Source of the DNA: Tunicatimonas pelagia | Lineage (GTDB): Bacteria; Bacteroidota; Bacteroidia; Cytophagales; Cyclobacteriaceae | Assembly: GCF_030506325.1 (NCBI RefSeq) | Contig: NZ_CP120683.1 | Coordinates: 1,984,001-2,048,000, forward strand | DNA length: 64,000 nt | Reading direction: 5' to 3' | Part shown: piece after piece, positions 18,596 to 28,986 of the stretch | How positions within the stretch are numbered: position 1 is the stretch's first letter | Layout of the letters: every line of letters starts with the position of its first letter | Notes under the pieces: model-generated | Seen by the model: the letters and a program-made list of their open reading frames with translations, nothing else | What the model was told of the DNA's origin: nothing | The model's database searches: none | Position numbers and translations under genes: made by a program

Positions 18596-20077
18596 CTAGA
18601 CAGCGATGGTGCTTAGCCTCTCTTCTTGCTTGGTTAGCCGGGGTTTCCATCGGTGGGGTAGCAGTTCGTCTATCTGACTGATAGGATGATCAGGCAACCG
18701 TTCCAGAATATCTTTCAGATAGCTATAGGGTTCGATGTTGTGAAGCTTACAACTACCCAACAGACTATAGAATACCGCGATACGTTGAGCGGCCGCATGG
18801 CTACCGGCGAACAGGTAGTTTTTCCGGCCCAAAGCAATGGGGCGGATAGTGTTTTCTATGAGGTTATTATCGATCTCCAACCGCCCATCGCTGGTATATA
18901 ACGATAAGGTTTTGATACGACGCAGCGAGTAGGTGGCGGCTTTACCGATCAGGCTTTTAGGCAATACACTGGTTGCTTGTTCCAGTAGCCAGGCGTGTAA
19001 CTCTTCCAGTACAGGTACAGCCTGCTGTTGGCGTAGTACATAGCGTTGCTGGTCGGACAAGTCGGCTTGCCGGGCATGACGTTCTACGGCATAGAGCTTC
19101 TGTATTTGGGATAGGGCATGTCCCGCCCGTTCGGCATCGCTGTCCAGGGCTTTTTCAAAATACCGTCGGGCATGGGCCATACAGTGCAGCAGGGTAATAT
19201 CATCGCGCTGGGCATTCAACCACTCATAGGCTTCATAACCATCGGTTTGCAAATAGCCTTGAAAGTTTTTCAAGCATTCTTTAGGCCCTTCCCTGCCTCG
19301 TCCGGGCTGATAATCAAAGAAGACCAGCCGGTCTTTCACACTATGATACGCCCATTGATACCCCCGGTGGGTTTTCCCTTTCTTTTTCTTGTCCAATACT
19401 GGAATTGGCGTCTCGTCCGCTTGTAAGTACGTCTGGCTGAGCACACACTGGCGCAAGGCATCATAGAGGGGGGTAAGTAGCTGGCAGGTACTACTCAACC
19501 AGCCACCTAGTGTGCTTTCTGAGAGCTTGATGCCTAACCGCTCGTAGCGCTGTACCTGCCGATAGACGGGAAGATGATCCACGAACTTATCCATCAGGAT
19601 TTGCGCCAGTAGCCCCGAGCCCGGTATGCCCTTATCAATCGGGCGGTTGGGTAAAGCAGTCATATGAAACGTTTCCTCATTACTCACGTAACGAGGTCGG
19701 ACGTAACGTCGCACAAACAGTTTAGCTGGTTCATAATCTAGTTCCTCGCTCACTTGTTCTCCGATTTTCTTCATATTGGACGTGTCTTCTTCGGGTTCTA
19801 GTACGACTTCTACACGGGGCAGGTGAGCCGGTAGCAGTTTCCGCGATGGGGGCGTAACCGTAGTTGATTTAGGGACTTTTTGTGAGTAGGTCTGTTTTTC
19901 AGGGGTTGCTCTTTTTATATCTGGTTCCTCGGCTAGTAAACTGAGTTGCCCTTCCCCAGATGACCCTATGAAGCGTTCGCTACCGAAAACCAGCCGCTTC
20001 AGTTCGGCCAACTCTTGGCGTAACACTTCGTTCTGTTCACGCAAAGCTTGGTTCTCAGCCCGTAAAGCAGCATCCAT
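18596..20077 (-). CDS. tnpC: IS66 transposase TnpC (DDE type)
   Basis: The protein has an N-terminal leucine-zipper-like coiled coil (ALRAENQALREQNEVLRQEL), a zinc-finger/HTH region and the DDE catalytic domain: Asp in YLQADETPIPVL, Asp in QGYLQTDGYEAYEW, and Glu in IDNNLIENTIRPIALGRKNY. A GTG at 20116 would add 13 residues directly after the tnpB stop. I prefer the ATG at 20077, which opens the coiled coil. The stop lies immediately inside the left inverted repeat. All catalytic residues are present, so the enzyme is probably active. Confidence 0.95.
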   Translation of the reverse strand: MDAALRAENQALREQNEVLRQELAELKRLVFGSERFIGSSGEGQLSLLAEEPDIKRATPEKQTYSQKVPKSTTVTPPSRKLLPAHLPRVEVVLEPEEDTSNMKKIGEQVSEELDYEPAKLFVRRYVRPRYVSNEETFHMTALPNRPIDKGIPGSGLLAQILMDKFVDHLPVYRQVQRYERLGIKLSESTLGGWLSSTCQLLTPLYDALRQCVLSQTYLQADETPIPVLDKKKKGKTHRGYQWAYHSVKDRLVFFDYQPGRGREGPKECLKNFQGYLQTDGYEAYEWLNAQRDDITLLHCMAHARRYFEKALDSDAERAGHALSQIQKLYAVERHARQADLSDQQRYVLRQQQAVPVLEELHAWLLEQATSVLPKSLIGKAATYSLRRIKTLSLYTSDGRLEIDNNLIENTIRPIALGRKNYLFAGSHAAAQRIAVFYSLLGSCKLHNIEPYSYLKDILERLPDHPISQIDELLPHRWKPRLTKQEERLSTIAV

Positions 20078-20116
20078 TGGGACAAACTTAAGTGCACGCA
20101 CTGAAAATCCAAACAC

Positions 20117-20461
20117 TTAAGCCGATAATTTGTAACGTTTGCGCCGCTGTTTTACTTCTACATCCAAGCCTTCTAATAGTGCCCACAGTTCGGCTGAAGA
20201 TAAGGCTACTGCCGCCTGCTTGCCAGCCGGCAAACGAAACGTTCCGGCTTCTAATCGTTTGTAATACAGCACAAAACCCGATGACTCCCAGATCAACAGC
20301 TTCAAGCGGTCTTTCCGGCGACCCACAAACACGTAGGCATCCCCCGACAGTACATCCGCACCCATCTGTTGAGATACGATGCCCGATAGCCCATCAAACC
20401 CTTTGCGCATGTCCACGCTGTGCGAATACAAGAATATTCGCTTGGCTAAGCTCATCAACAT
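20117..20461 (-). CDS. tnpB: IS66 accessory protein TnpB
   Basis: This 114-residue protein carries the IS66 Orf2 signature SHSVDMRKGFDGLSGIV followed by YVFVGRRKDRLKLLIWESSG and VLYYKRLEAGTFRLP. It is required for IS66 transposition, although its biochemical role is not settled. The start is directly next to the tnpA stop and its own stop leads straight into tnpC, a tightly packed operon. Confidence 0.95.
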   Translation of the reverse strand: MLMSLAKRIFLYSHSVDMRKGFDGLSGIVSQQMGADVLSGDAYVFVGRRKDRLKLLIWESSGFVLYYKRLEAGTFRLPAGKQAAVALSSAELWALLEGLDVEVKQRRKRYKLSA

Positions 20462-20755
20462 CTACAGTAACGCTTTCAGATACCCCACCGGTACTACTTG
20501 TGCAAAACGCAACACCGCCCCCGAAGGTAAACTCACTTCCAGGGCTGCCGGACCGGATACATCCATACGGACGGGAACAAAACCAACGGACTCATCGCTC
20601 TCATCAACGTGGTGATCGCGGTAACGCCGTAGCCAGTAGGCCAACACCGAAACAGAAATATTATGCGCAGCGCAGAACGCTTTTTGCGTTTGTCCACTGC
20701 TCTGCCAAGCTTCCACTACAGGAAACATCTTTTGCTCAGTACGAAAATGTGCCAT
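20462..20755 (-). CDS. tnpA: IS66 accessory protein TnpA
   Basis: The 97-residue protein has an N-terminal helix-turn-helix of the IS66 TnpA type (WQSSGQTQKAFCAAHNISVS, VLAYWLRRYRDH). It is the first gene of the element, starting 67 bp inside the right end. It is probably a DNA-binding accessory factor. Confidence 0.88.
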   Translation of the reverse strand: MAHFRTEQKMFPVVEAWQSSGQTQKAFCAAHNISVSVLAYWLRRYRDHHVDESDESVGFVPVRMDVSGPAALEVSLPSGAVLRFAQVVPVGYLKALL

Positions 20756-20822
20756 AACCTTTTTTCTTCAAAGATAATGGCGCACTCGGCTGTTTATCAA
20801 GTCCGTTTCACCGTAGGGATAC

Positions 20823-20830
20823 GTAGCTAA
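20823..20830 (+). repeat. IS66 target site duplication, right copy
   Basis: GTAGCTAA, identical to 18572-18579, directly follows the right terminal inverted repeat. Confidence 0.95.
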
Positions 20831-22133
20831 CACCGGTGAATACGCTACCTATTTTGAATATGGCTTTATTTCTGTCTTCGATGCGAAGACTCAAATGCTG
20901 GAAAAGCAGAATAATGAAGAAATTTTTAGACTTAGAGATGATTTTACGGCTATTAAAATAGGGGATGTAGACAATGACGGACAAAACGAACTGCTGGTTG
21001 GAATAGAAACATCGTACGCTTATAGCGATGTTTATGCCCTTAATGAGAATCAAGAAATCATAAATGAGTACCGGATTTACGGAATGAATATGATCTTGGG
21101 TATTGAGATTGCAGATATAGACTTGGATAATGAAAATGAAGTAATAATTACTTCAGGCACCAACGTATCAGGAAGTACAGATCCCGAAAGATATCAAAAC
21201 TATATATATGTCTTTGATGGAAAGACTGGTGAAGTAGAATGGAAAAGTCCATTGTTAGACGGTATTTCTTCAAAGGTGGGCTCTGTCAAGATTGGAAATA
21301 TTGATGATGACGAAGCATTAGAAGTACTAGCCTTACAGTATGAATCACGTAAATGGGAAACACAGCTATTGATCTATGATGGTGTCAGTCAAGAATTAAC
21401 CGCTAAGTTTCTGAGCATTAATGCCTTTGATATATCAGATTTGGATAGTGACGGTATCGATGATATTGTGGTTGGAATGAATTCGGGAAAGATTGGAATA
21501 CTGGAACGCGATACTTGGGAAATAGCTACCACCTACAGTGGGGGATCCGATAAAATCAATAGTCTAGCAGCAGTGGATTTTAATGGAGATGGTAATCAGG
21601 AATTTGTTTATTCTGACGACTATAAACTTTATATATATGACCCGTTGCAGTTATCCATCAAATGGCAAAGTGATACCATCAATTACTATGGGGTTGGCCG
21701 CTATAACAGTTTAAAAGTACAGGATTTAGATATGGATGGAGCCATCGATATATTACTTAATACCGGTCATACTCTCTCCAACTATGAGGTTATTGACTAT
21801 GAATCACTAAAATATGTTGATAGCGGATCACAAGAAATTATTACTGCCCTTCAACCTATTAATCATGAAAAAAATCTATACCCAATGTTATATCCAAATC
21901 CTTTTCAGGATAAATTATTTATTAAGCATTTCCCATCTTCAGTAAGCACCTCTTATCAACTATATCTTTATTCTTTACAAGGAGAGAAGATACACTATAG
22001 CCAAGGACAACTCATGAACAATAAAAACCTACTCGATGCTGCTTCACTATCTTTAAAAGGTGGCACTTATTTATATCGTTTATATATAGATAATACTCAA
22101 GTTTATAGCGGACTACTAATGAAGGGTAATTGA
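20831..22133 (+). pseudogene. FG-GAP/VCBS-repeat T9SS protein, 3' part after IS66
   Basis: Joined to base 18579, this segment continues the same reading frame (AAC ACC GGT GAA) with further FG-GAP motifs (DVDNDGQNEL, DIDLDNENEV, NIDDDEALEV, DLDSDGIDDI, DFNGDGNQEF, DLDMDGAIDI). It ends in a type IX secretion sorting domain, with LYPNPFQDKLFIKHF near its start and GGTYLYRLYIDNTQVYSGLL near its end. An internal ATG at 20895 gives a 412-residue frame, but it would have no signal peptide and could not enter T9SS. The original protein was probably a secreted or surface-anchored beta-propeller. Confidence 0.9.
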
Positions 22134-22447
22134 TACAGTAAGCTATGGAATTCAAAAAACTACGAATATCTATGCTGATTATGAACAACTTTAAAGTATA
22201 ATAGAGGTGGGCGATTGATAGTGTGACACACTAAAGTCTACGAACTACTCTTCGGCAGAATAGACTTCTATATCGGGTGCTATTTCCATCCCCACTACCC
22301 AAGAGAGCACAATTTGAGAGACGGATGCTGATGTGTTCCATTTCGTTCAAAAGCACAGTACTCCCATTTTAATACTAAATACCCTAACCCTCAGTAAATA
22401 TCAACCAACTTTGTACAATACTCTTTGTAAATACCGCATATAGCGCA
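22134..22447. other. Intergenic stretch between the FG-GAP gene and the RING/TerD gene
   Basis: Two convergent genes end here. No gene is supported. A 30-codon minus-strand open tail at about 22245-22340 (VLSWVVGMEIAPDIEVYSAE) resembles a protein C-terminus but has no recognisable family or start. Confidence 0.35.
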
Positions 22448-24727
22448 CTAATCCAGTAGAAGTTGGCTAACAGCTGCTGTATTCATCGCCCATTGAGCAT
22501 TATAGACCTCATCAGCCAAGTCGGCTGTATCAACTACCGTCAAATTCTGAGCTTCAGCTTTTAACACTAAAAGATTACCTACGCTCAGCTTGCTATCTAA
22601 CTTGGCTAGGAGAGCTTTTACTCCTTTTGAGTCCAGGTTATTCACCACTTGTCCCTCAAAAGGCATCTCTAGCCAGATAACTTCTCTTTTTTTTACATCC
22701 AATACTCCAAATACCAACCCCTTGGTAATACCCCTCGTTATTCGCACCTGATGTTGCACACAAGATGGATCATAGGCGACTCCGGTCTTCTCAGAAATTT
22801 TCATAGGAAACTGGCTACCCATCCAGCCGACAACTAGGTTAGGAGAAAGTCCTCCGGTTGAATAAGCGTTGCAGGTAAAGCTCACATACCGTGCCCCTCG
22901 ATCTGCTAGCTCTTGTACATCCAGTTCAATATACTCCGCGGTGCCTACCTGATGGGGAATATGCCGAATATCACCACTGTGTTTACAGCCGGGAATAACC
23001 AACTGCATATAGGAACAATAGTCAGTTGTATTATCTGAGTAGCCCACCGAACAACTCAAGTCCATGTCCAGATGCTGCGCTTTTAGCCCTTCTCCCCACT
23101 GCATAAATAGTCGAACCTTATTTCCTTGAACCGGAAAGCAGGTGCCCATTAGTGCCGATGGTAAATCCTGTACAGTTTCACTACGATCACCAATGGAAAG
23201 CGGGATATTGAACAATTGAGGGTCAATGAATATTGCGGATGGCCGCCCCACTTCATTTTGGTTTTCTGCTTTAGCAAAGCAGGATGCTGCCCAGCGTGAC
23301 TGCATTGCCTCCAAACAAAGGTTCTCTATACTATACTTCATCTCTTGTAAGCTCTGATCATTGTATAACTTCAGCAATGGATGCGAAGCAATACGCTTTC
23401 GGGTACTTCCTAGTGGCTGCACACTGCGCATGCTATCCTTTTCAAAATAGTTTGAAGCGTACATGTTCAGGGTTAGTAGCAGACGGGCGGGTAATTGATC
23501 CAATACTTCCCGAAAGTGCAAGAGGGTTACTTCCGAGCCAAACCAAAGCATATTAGAGAACAGTAAGCGAGCGAATAGACCTGGGCGTTGCTTCAATAGC
23601 GTAAACGTATTATCAGCGTCTGCCTTTAAACGATAGTGATTAACTCTCCCTTGCCATACTGGATACGCTTCATTATAGAAGGTATCCATCAACTGCGCTA
23701 AATTCTCAAAACCTTTCCTTTTACTGTATTCGGCTAATCGCAAAGCTCGGATAAAACGCACCCACATGCTTCGCTTTGGATGCATGATTTCGGCCGCTTT
23801 CTCGGCATCCATCGATAAGTCATTTAACCACTGGGCTACTCGTCTGCATTCCTTCCGATTATACTTTAACTTTAAGTCTGTCTCAGATTGTATTTTTGCC
23901 ACGATACTTTCATTGGCTGGTTGGTACCGATGCTGATGATTTCGCGCAATACGGTTCACGATTGTCTTAGGTTCTACGACCTGTAAGAAACCAGTATGCT
24001 TAAACCATAAGTAGCGCAGAATATCATGAGGACTGGAAAATGATGTACTACACTCAGTGCTTCGGTCTTGGTCTATGAGTGAGTCTACTACCAACATTAG
24101 GGTTTCTTTCATTCCAATCTGCGCTTTTTTAGGCACAGGAAAGTATTTTAATAGTACTTTCAGGCTATCAACCTGCGTAGCATCTATTGGCGTTTTGGAT
24201 TGTAGTAGATCCGTGAACAATTTCTCTACATCGGCCTCTTTCCAGCAGGATAATACTTTGAGCTTACCTCCTTGACCATAGGTCTCTATTTCACCCAACT
24301 TAAAAGGGGTACCACAGAAGGGGCAACCATTGTATCGTTCCAACGGAAAGGTACCATTGGGAATTAGGTGACCGCAGGACAGGCGAGCACCCTTTTTGCT
24401 GCCCAATGCATTCGCTACAAAAGTAATAATATGATCTATCACCGACTCGCCGGTTGGAGTGTCCCATCCTTTGACTAGTGGTACCCAGTTTTTCTTAACA
24501 CCGACAGTTTCTTTAAGTACCTCCAATACGTCTAATTTGGTAGAAGGAGAAACTTTATTAAGTGCCCGTAGTAGTTCTTCCGAAAAGCCAAACCCTAGTT
24601 TCGCCGCATTGGCTACGAGCACGGCGGTAGTCTCATTCAATAAGGCACTATCTTCTATGACCAATTCCTTTTCCGATAGGAAGACTGCTTGACTGCGAAG
24701 GCTAACTTTGCGTAATTCTTGGTTCAT
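22448..24727 (-). CDS. RING-like zinc-finger protein with C-terminal TerD-like domain (MXAN_6230/SCO0854-type)
   Basis: This 759-residue protein has no signal peptide. At residues 118-140 it has a RING-like zinc cluster: C118-G-H120, then YNGCPFCGTPF with C135 and C138. The middle is helical and unassigned. About residues 545-645 resemble TerD/tellurium-resistance beta-sandwiches: LDMDLSCSVGYSD, CKHSGDIRHIP, AEYIELDVQELADRGARYVS. This arrangement matches the family annotated as MXAN_6230/SCO0854 RING-domain proteins, whose function is unknown to me. It lies downstream of rtcB on the same strand, separated by a 277-bp spacer full of structured repeats. A role in an RNA-damage or stress response with RtcB is inference from context. 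Confidence 0.72.
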   Translation of the reverse strand: MNQELRKVSLRSQAVFLSEKELVIEDSALLNETTAVLVANAAKLGFGFSEELLRALNKVSPSTKLDVLEVLKETVGVKKNWVPLVKGWDTPTGESVIDHIITFVANALGSKKGARLSCGHLIPNGTFPLERYNGCPFCGTPFKLGEIETYGQGGKLKVLSCWKEADVEKLFTDLLQSKTPIDATQVDSLKVLLKYFPVPKKAQIGMKETLMLVVDSLIDQDRSTECSTSFSSPHDILRYLWFKHTGFLQVVEPKTIVNRIARNHQHRYQPANESIVAKIQSETDLKLKYNRKECRRVAQWLNDLSMDAEKAAEIMHPKRSMWVRFIRALRLAEYSKRKGFENLAQLMDTFYNEAYPVWQGRVNHYRLKADADNTFTLLKQRPGLFARLLFSNMLWFGSEVTLLHFREVLDQLPARLLLTLNMYASNYFEKDSMRSVQPLGSTRKRIASHPLLKLYNDQSLQEMKYSIENLCLEAMQSRWAASCFAKAENQNEVGRPSAIFIDPQLFNIPLSIGDRSETVQDLPSALMGTCFPVQGNKVRLFMQWGEGLKAQHLDMDLSCSVGYSDNTTDYCSYMQLVIPGCKHSGDIRHIPHQVGTAEYIELDVQELADRGARYVSFTCNAYSTGGLSPNLVVGWMGSQFPMKISEKTGVAYDPSCVQHQVRITRGITKGLVFGVLDVKKREVIWLEMPFEGQVVNNLDSKGVKALLAKLDSKLSVGNLLVLKAEAQNLTVVDTADLADEVYNAQWAMNTAAVSQLLLD

Positions 24728-24763
24728 GATTACTACATTTAAAAAGTTAAATACCGGATAATT

Positions 24764-24959
24764 TTGCGACTGATCTACCCAAAAGATGTTGAAGTAAGTC
24801 GCAATTGACCCTAGTATGATAGGTAATTAGCAAACTTCTAAGGGCGGATTCGAACCGCAGTAACCAATTGAAGTAAGCTTGCTTTGACCTTAATTATTGG
24901 CGGAGATAATTGAATAAGTAAATTTGGTAACAATCGGAGTAACTTACTCTTGACCTTCC
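24764..24959 (-). ncRNA. Three tandem tRNA-like structured modules between rtcB and the RING/TerD gene
   Basis: Read on the minus strand, the spacer holds three related modules that begin GGTCAA (24955, 24889 and 24810) followed by one side of a stem, a TTACTTCAA-like segment, a variable loop and the other side of the stem. The stem arms differ in sequence but stay complementary: AGTAAGT/ATTTACT (24942-24948 with 24917-24923), AGCAAGCTT/AAGTTTGCT (24875-24883 with 24829-24837) and TTGCGACT/AGTCGCAA (24797-24804 with 24764-24771), the first two using one G-U pair. The second module also has a D-loop-like AATTGGTTA and a canonical tRNA T arm, GCGG-TTCGAAT-CCGC (24844-24858), but no anticodon arm. 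Compensatory change between copies suggests selection for RNA structure. Function is unknown. Confidence 0.55.
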
Positions 24960-24984
24960 AACTGATAGTAAAGATTAAAAGAAA

Positions 24985-25004
24985 GTGCGCAGCTATTTTG
25001 CGCA

Positions 25005-25005
<1 letters not shown>
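24985..25005. promoter_or_regulatory. Palindrome GTGCGCA-N7-TGCGCAC at the rtcB stop codon
   Basis: A perfect 7-bp inverted repeat with a 7-nt centre overlaps the last base of the rtcB stop codon. On the minus strand it is followed by TTTCTTTT, so it could act as an rtcB terminator. The same arms, spacing and most of the centre recur upstream of rtcB at 26429-26449, which also fits a repeated operator or a paired RNA hairpin. Confidence 0.6.
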
Positions 25006-26450
<1,445 letters not shown>

Positions 26451-26485
26451 TTAAATTTTTAGCTACTTTTTGAAAAAAAAGTACG

Positions 26486-26988
26486 ATGGCTTTTAGTAAG
26501 AATGCCCTGATTCGCTACAAAACAATTGACAAGTGTTTACAAAATCAGTACCGACAATGGACATTGCCTGACCTAATGGAAGCCTGTTCGGAGGCTTTGT
26601 ACGAATACGAAGGGCGAGCGGTCAATGTCAGTCGACGTACGATTCAGGCTGACTTACAGATGATGCGCAGTGATAAATTGGGCTATAATGCCCCGATTGA
26701 GGTGTATGACAAAAAGTACTATCGGTATGCTGATCCAGCCTATTCTATTACCGATATTCCGCTATCGGATACTGATATGCAGGTATTATCAGAAACGGTA
26801 GAAATGCTGAAGCAATTCAAAGACTTTTCTCTTTTCTCGGAGCTAGGGGGTATCATTCAACGACTAGAAGACAAAGTATATACGGAGAAGACCAGCCAGC
26901 CCGCTGTTATTCATTTAGATAAAAATGAGAATCTTAAAGGCTTATCTCATCTGGATACACTCTATCAGGCAATTATTAAAGCCGATGC
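26486..26988 (+). pseudogene. HTH/WYL-domain transcriptional regulator, C-terminally truncated
   Basis: The N-terminal 160 or so residues match the DNA-binding and linker part of WYL regulators found next to rtcB: NALIRYKTIDKCLQNQYRQW, VNVSRRTIQADLQMMRSDKL, YYRYADPAYSITDIPLSDTD, and LYQAIIKADA, where the WYL sensor domain should begin. From about 26985 the frame runs through antisense RND-transporter sequence and stops at 27064. The WYL effector-binding domain and C-terminal extension (about 150 residues) are therefore missing. The remaining HTH part could still bind DNA as a 192-residue product with a foreign tail. The divergent position relative to rtcB indicates that it was the local regulator. 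Confidence 0.8.
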
Positions 26989-27758
26989 TGAACCTCCTGC
27001 GCGACCTCCGCAATCCGGTTCAAATCTTTGCCGCTCACCTGAACGACCACCGACCCGTCCTTAGGTTCTGTGGACTCGAGCAACCGAACGATGGCCGTAG
27101 GGCCGCGCAGGGTGGCATTGATTTCTCGCTGTAGATGATCGGCTAACGCTTGGTAGGTGCTAAAGCGCCCGCCCCGCTCCAGATCAAGGCGCATCATAAT
27201 CTGCGAAAAGTCGGAGGTGGCCACCGCAATAGAAGTAGTGATGTAAAACCGGGGCAGATCGTCGCCGATAGAGGATGTGTAGGAAACGATCTCCGGCTGC
27301 TGCGCCAGTATTTTCTCAATGCGTCGGGTGAGCTGATCAGTATCTTTGATGTCCGTCTGGTCGTTGGTGATGTCAACGTAAATGATATTTTTATCAGCGT
27401 TAGGAAAAAGTTGAGAAGGCAAAGAATCTGAGGCGATTACCACCACCACGAGTATACCAAACGCTACTGATACTGTGAGCCATCGGTATTGTAAGGCCCG
27501 ACGTAGGGTAGCCGTGAAGAAGCGGAGTATCAGGTTCCCTTTCTCGGCACTCTTCCGCTGGCTCGGGCGAAACGCCAGCACCGCCACGGCGGGGGTCACC
27601 AACAGTGCCACCAAGTAGGAGGCCGTCAGCGACAGAATCACAATCTGAGGAATGGCGATCAGAAATTCTCCCGTGGCCCCAGGCAGGGTCAGCAGGGGCG
27701 AAAACGCCGCGGCGGTCGTCAGCGTGACCGTGAGTTTCAACGGTGAGGTCACCGCCAT
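26976..27758 (-). pseudogene. RND-family efflux permease, internal fragment
   Basis: The 260-residue minus-strand frame is an internal piece of an AcrB/MMPL-like RND pump. It contains transmembrane stretches (VILSLTASYLVALLVTPAVA, WLTVSVAFGILVVVVIASDS) and the start of the periplasmic porter region (IIYVDITNDQTDIKDT, DLNRIAEVAQEV). RND pumps have about 1000 residues, and both ends are missing. The fragment is spliced between the truncated WYL regulator and the truncated GH3 gene, with its antisense strand creating false extensions of both neighbours. It is non-functional scrap from a rearrangement. Confidence 0.82.
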
Positions 27759-28668
27759 ACTCCGAGATCAGCTTGGTTTTACTGGAGCGTATGTAGCCGA
27801 CTGGAACGTGCTGGAAGCCACTAAAGTGCTGGGTTACCCCGTAGAGAGCACCCGATCGTGGGGGCTAGACGATGCGCTGAGCGTAGCCGACCGAGCCGAG
27901 ATAGCCATCGAGGCTGGGGTCAACCACTTTGGCGGACAGGAGTGCTATGATGTGATTGTAGACCTGGTAGAAGAAGGGCGGGTAGATGAATCTCTGGTCG
28001 ACGAATCGGTGCGCAAGCTGCTCCGTACTAAGTTTGAACTCGGGTTGTTTGACAATCCGTTTGTTGACGAATCAATCGTAACATCCGTCGTGGGGAAACC
28101 AAGGTTCAAGGAGGCCGGTGGCTTAGCCCAGCGAAAGTCAGTCGTACTACTCAAGAATGATACGATACAGCAAGAAGCGTTTCTTCCGCTGAAAAGACAT
28201 CATCTCCGAGTTTATGCAGAAAATATAAACCCAGAGGTGCTAAAGAAGTACGCCATCCCGGTAGCCACTCCCGAGGAAGCCGACGTAGCCATCCTGCGGT
28301 TGGCCACCCCCTTTCAATCCAGAAAAGGACTGCTAGACGAAATGTTTCACCACGGCGACATAGACTTTAAGGAGCCAGTAAAAACTAATATTTTGAATAT
28401 AACGACCGTTGTACCTACGGTTATAGACATTTATTTAGACCGAGCGGCAGTGATACCGGAGATCGCCGATGCTTCTAAGAGCTTACTAGGCACTTTTGGG
28501 GTACCCGATGAGGCTTTGCTGGATATTGTTTTCGGAGAGCTTGCACCTAGCGGAAAATTACCTATTACTTTACCTTCGTCTATACAGTCTGTTGTAGATC
28601 AGTCGCCCGATGTGGCCTACGATGTATCATCTCCTGTTTATCAATTTGGTTTTGGGCTGAGCTACTGA
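27755..28668 (+). pseudogene. GH3 beta-glucosidase-like enzyme, 3' part only
   Basis: The recognisable sequence begins ILRDQLGFTGAYVADWNVLE, the nucleophile motif of glycoside hydrolase family 3 with the catalytic Asp in ADW. It continues with VDESVRKLLRTKFELGLFDN, RKSVVLLKND and the C-terminal GELAPSGKLPITLPSS and FGFGLSY. The signal peptide and most of the first (TIM-barrel) domain, roughly 300 residues, are absent. The open frame extends back to 27652 only through antisense RND sequence. The remaining piece cannot form a complete GH3 active site. Confidence 0.82.
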
Positions 28669-28986
28669 TCTAGGTAACTTTAATAGGCTAATCATCGGTT
28701 TACAGCTAACATGGGTCTTCAGCACGAAGTATTACTTAAATGGCTTCACTACACTTAGCTCCTCAGCCATTGCAGCAACAGCAAAGTTTTTCCGTAGGAT
28801 AAGAATACGTAAAAACTCATTCTTAACAGAAAAAGGTCAAGCGCAATTTATTAATGACCAATAGGATGTTTTCGGCTTCGCCCTTAAAGTAAGGATATTT
28901 AGCCCTTTGGTGCCCCCACAGACTCCCTTTTCGTCAGTTTTCAGGGGTTCATCGTACTGCCTTTTCTTAATTTTATACGAACATAA
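28669..28986. other. Intergenic stretch with no supportable gene
   Basis: About 318 bp between the GH3 fragment and the DUF4249 gene. A short minus-strand open tail near 28850-28930 (AKYPYFKGEAENILLVINKL) is not recognisable and lacks a start. It may be another worn gene fragment of this rearranged zone. Confidence 0.35.

Larger units (their letters stand above)
18580..20822 (-). mobile_element. Complete IS66-family insertion sequence, 2243 bp
   Basis: The element is bounded by 16-bp perfect terminal inverted repeats (GTATCCCTACGGTGAA at 18580-18595 and its complement at 20807-20822) and flanked by the 8-bp direct repeat GTAGCTAA. It contains the three standard IS66 genes on the minus strand in the order tnpA, tnpB, tnpC, all intact. 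It interrupts the FG-GAP/T9SS gene. The perfect repeats, intact genes and in-frame target halves suggest a recent insertion. Confidence 0.97.

Noticed and set aside
18572-20830. CRISPR-like or phage origin for the repeats around 18.6-20.8 kb
   Set aside because: The repeats are the terminal inverted repeats and target duplication of a complete IS66 element.
24844-24858. Complete tRNA gene between rtcB and the RING/TerD gene
   Set aside because: Only a T arm and an enclosing stem are present. There is no anticodon arm and no CCA-type 3' end, so it is reported as a tRNA-like module rather than a tRNA gene.
27652-28668. Intact 338-residue GH3 enzyme
   Set aside because: The first ~35 codons are antisense RND sequence and the GH3 homology begins only at the nucleophile motif, so it is a 3' fragment.
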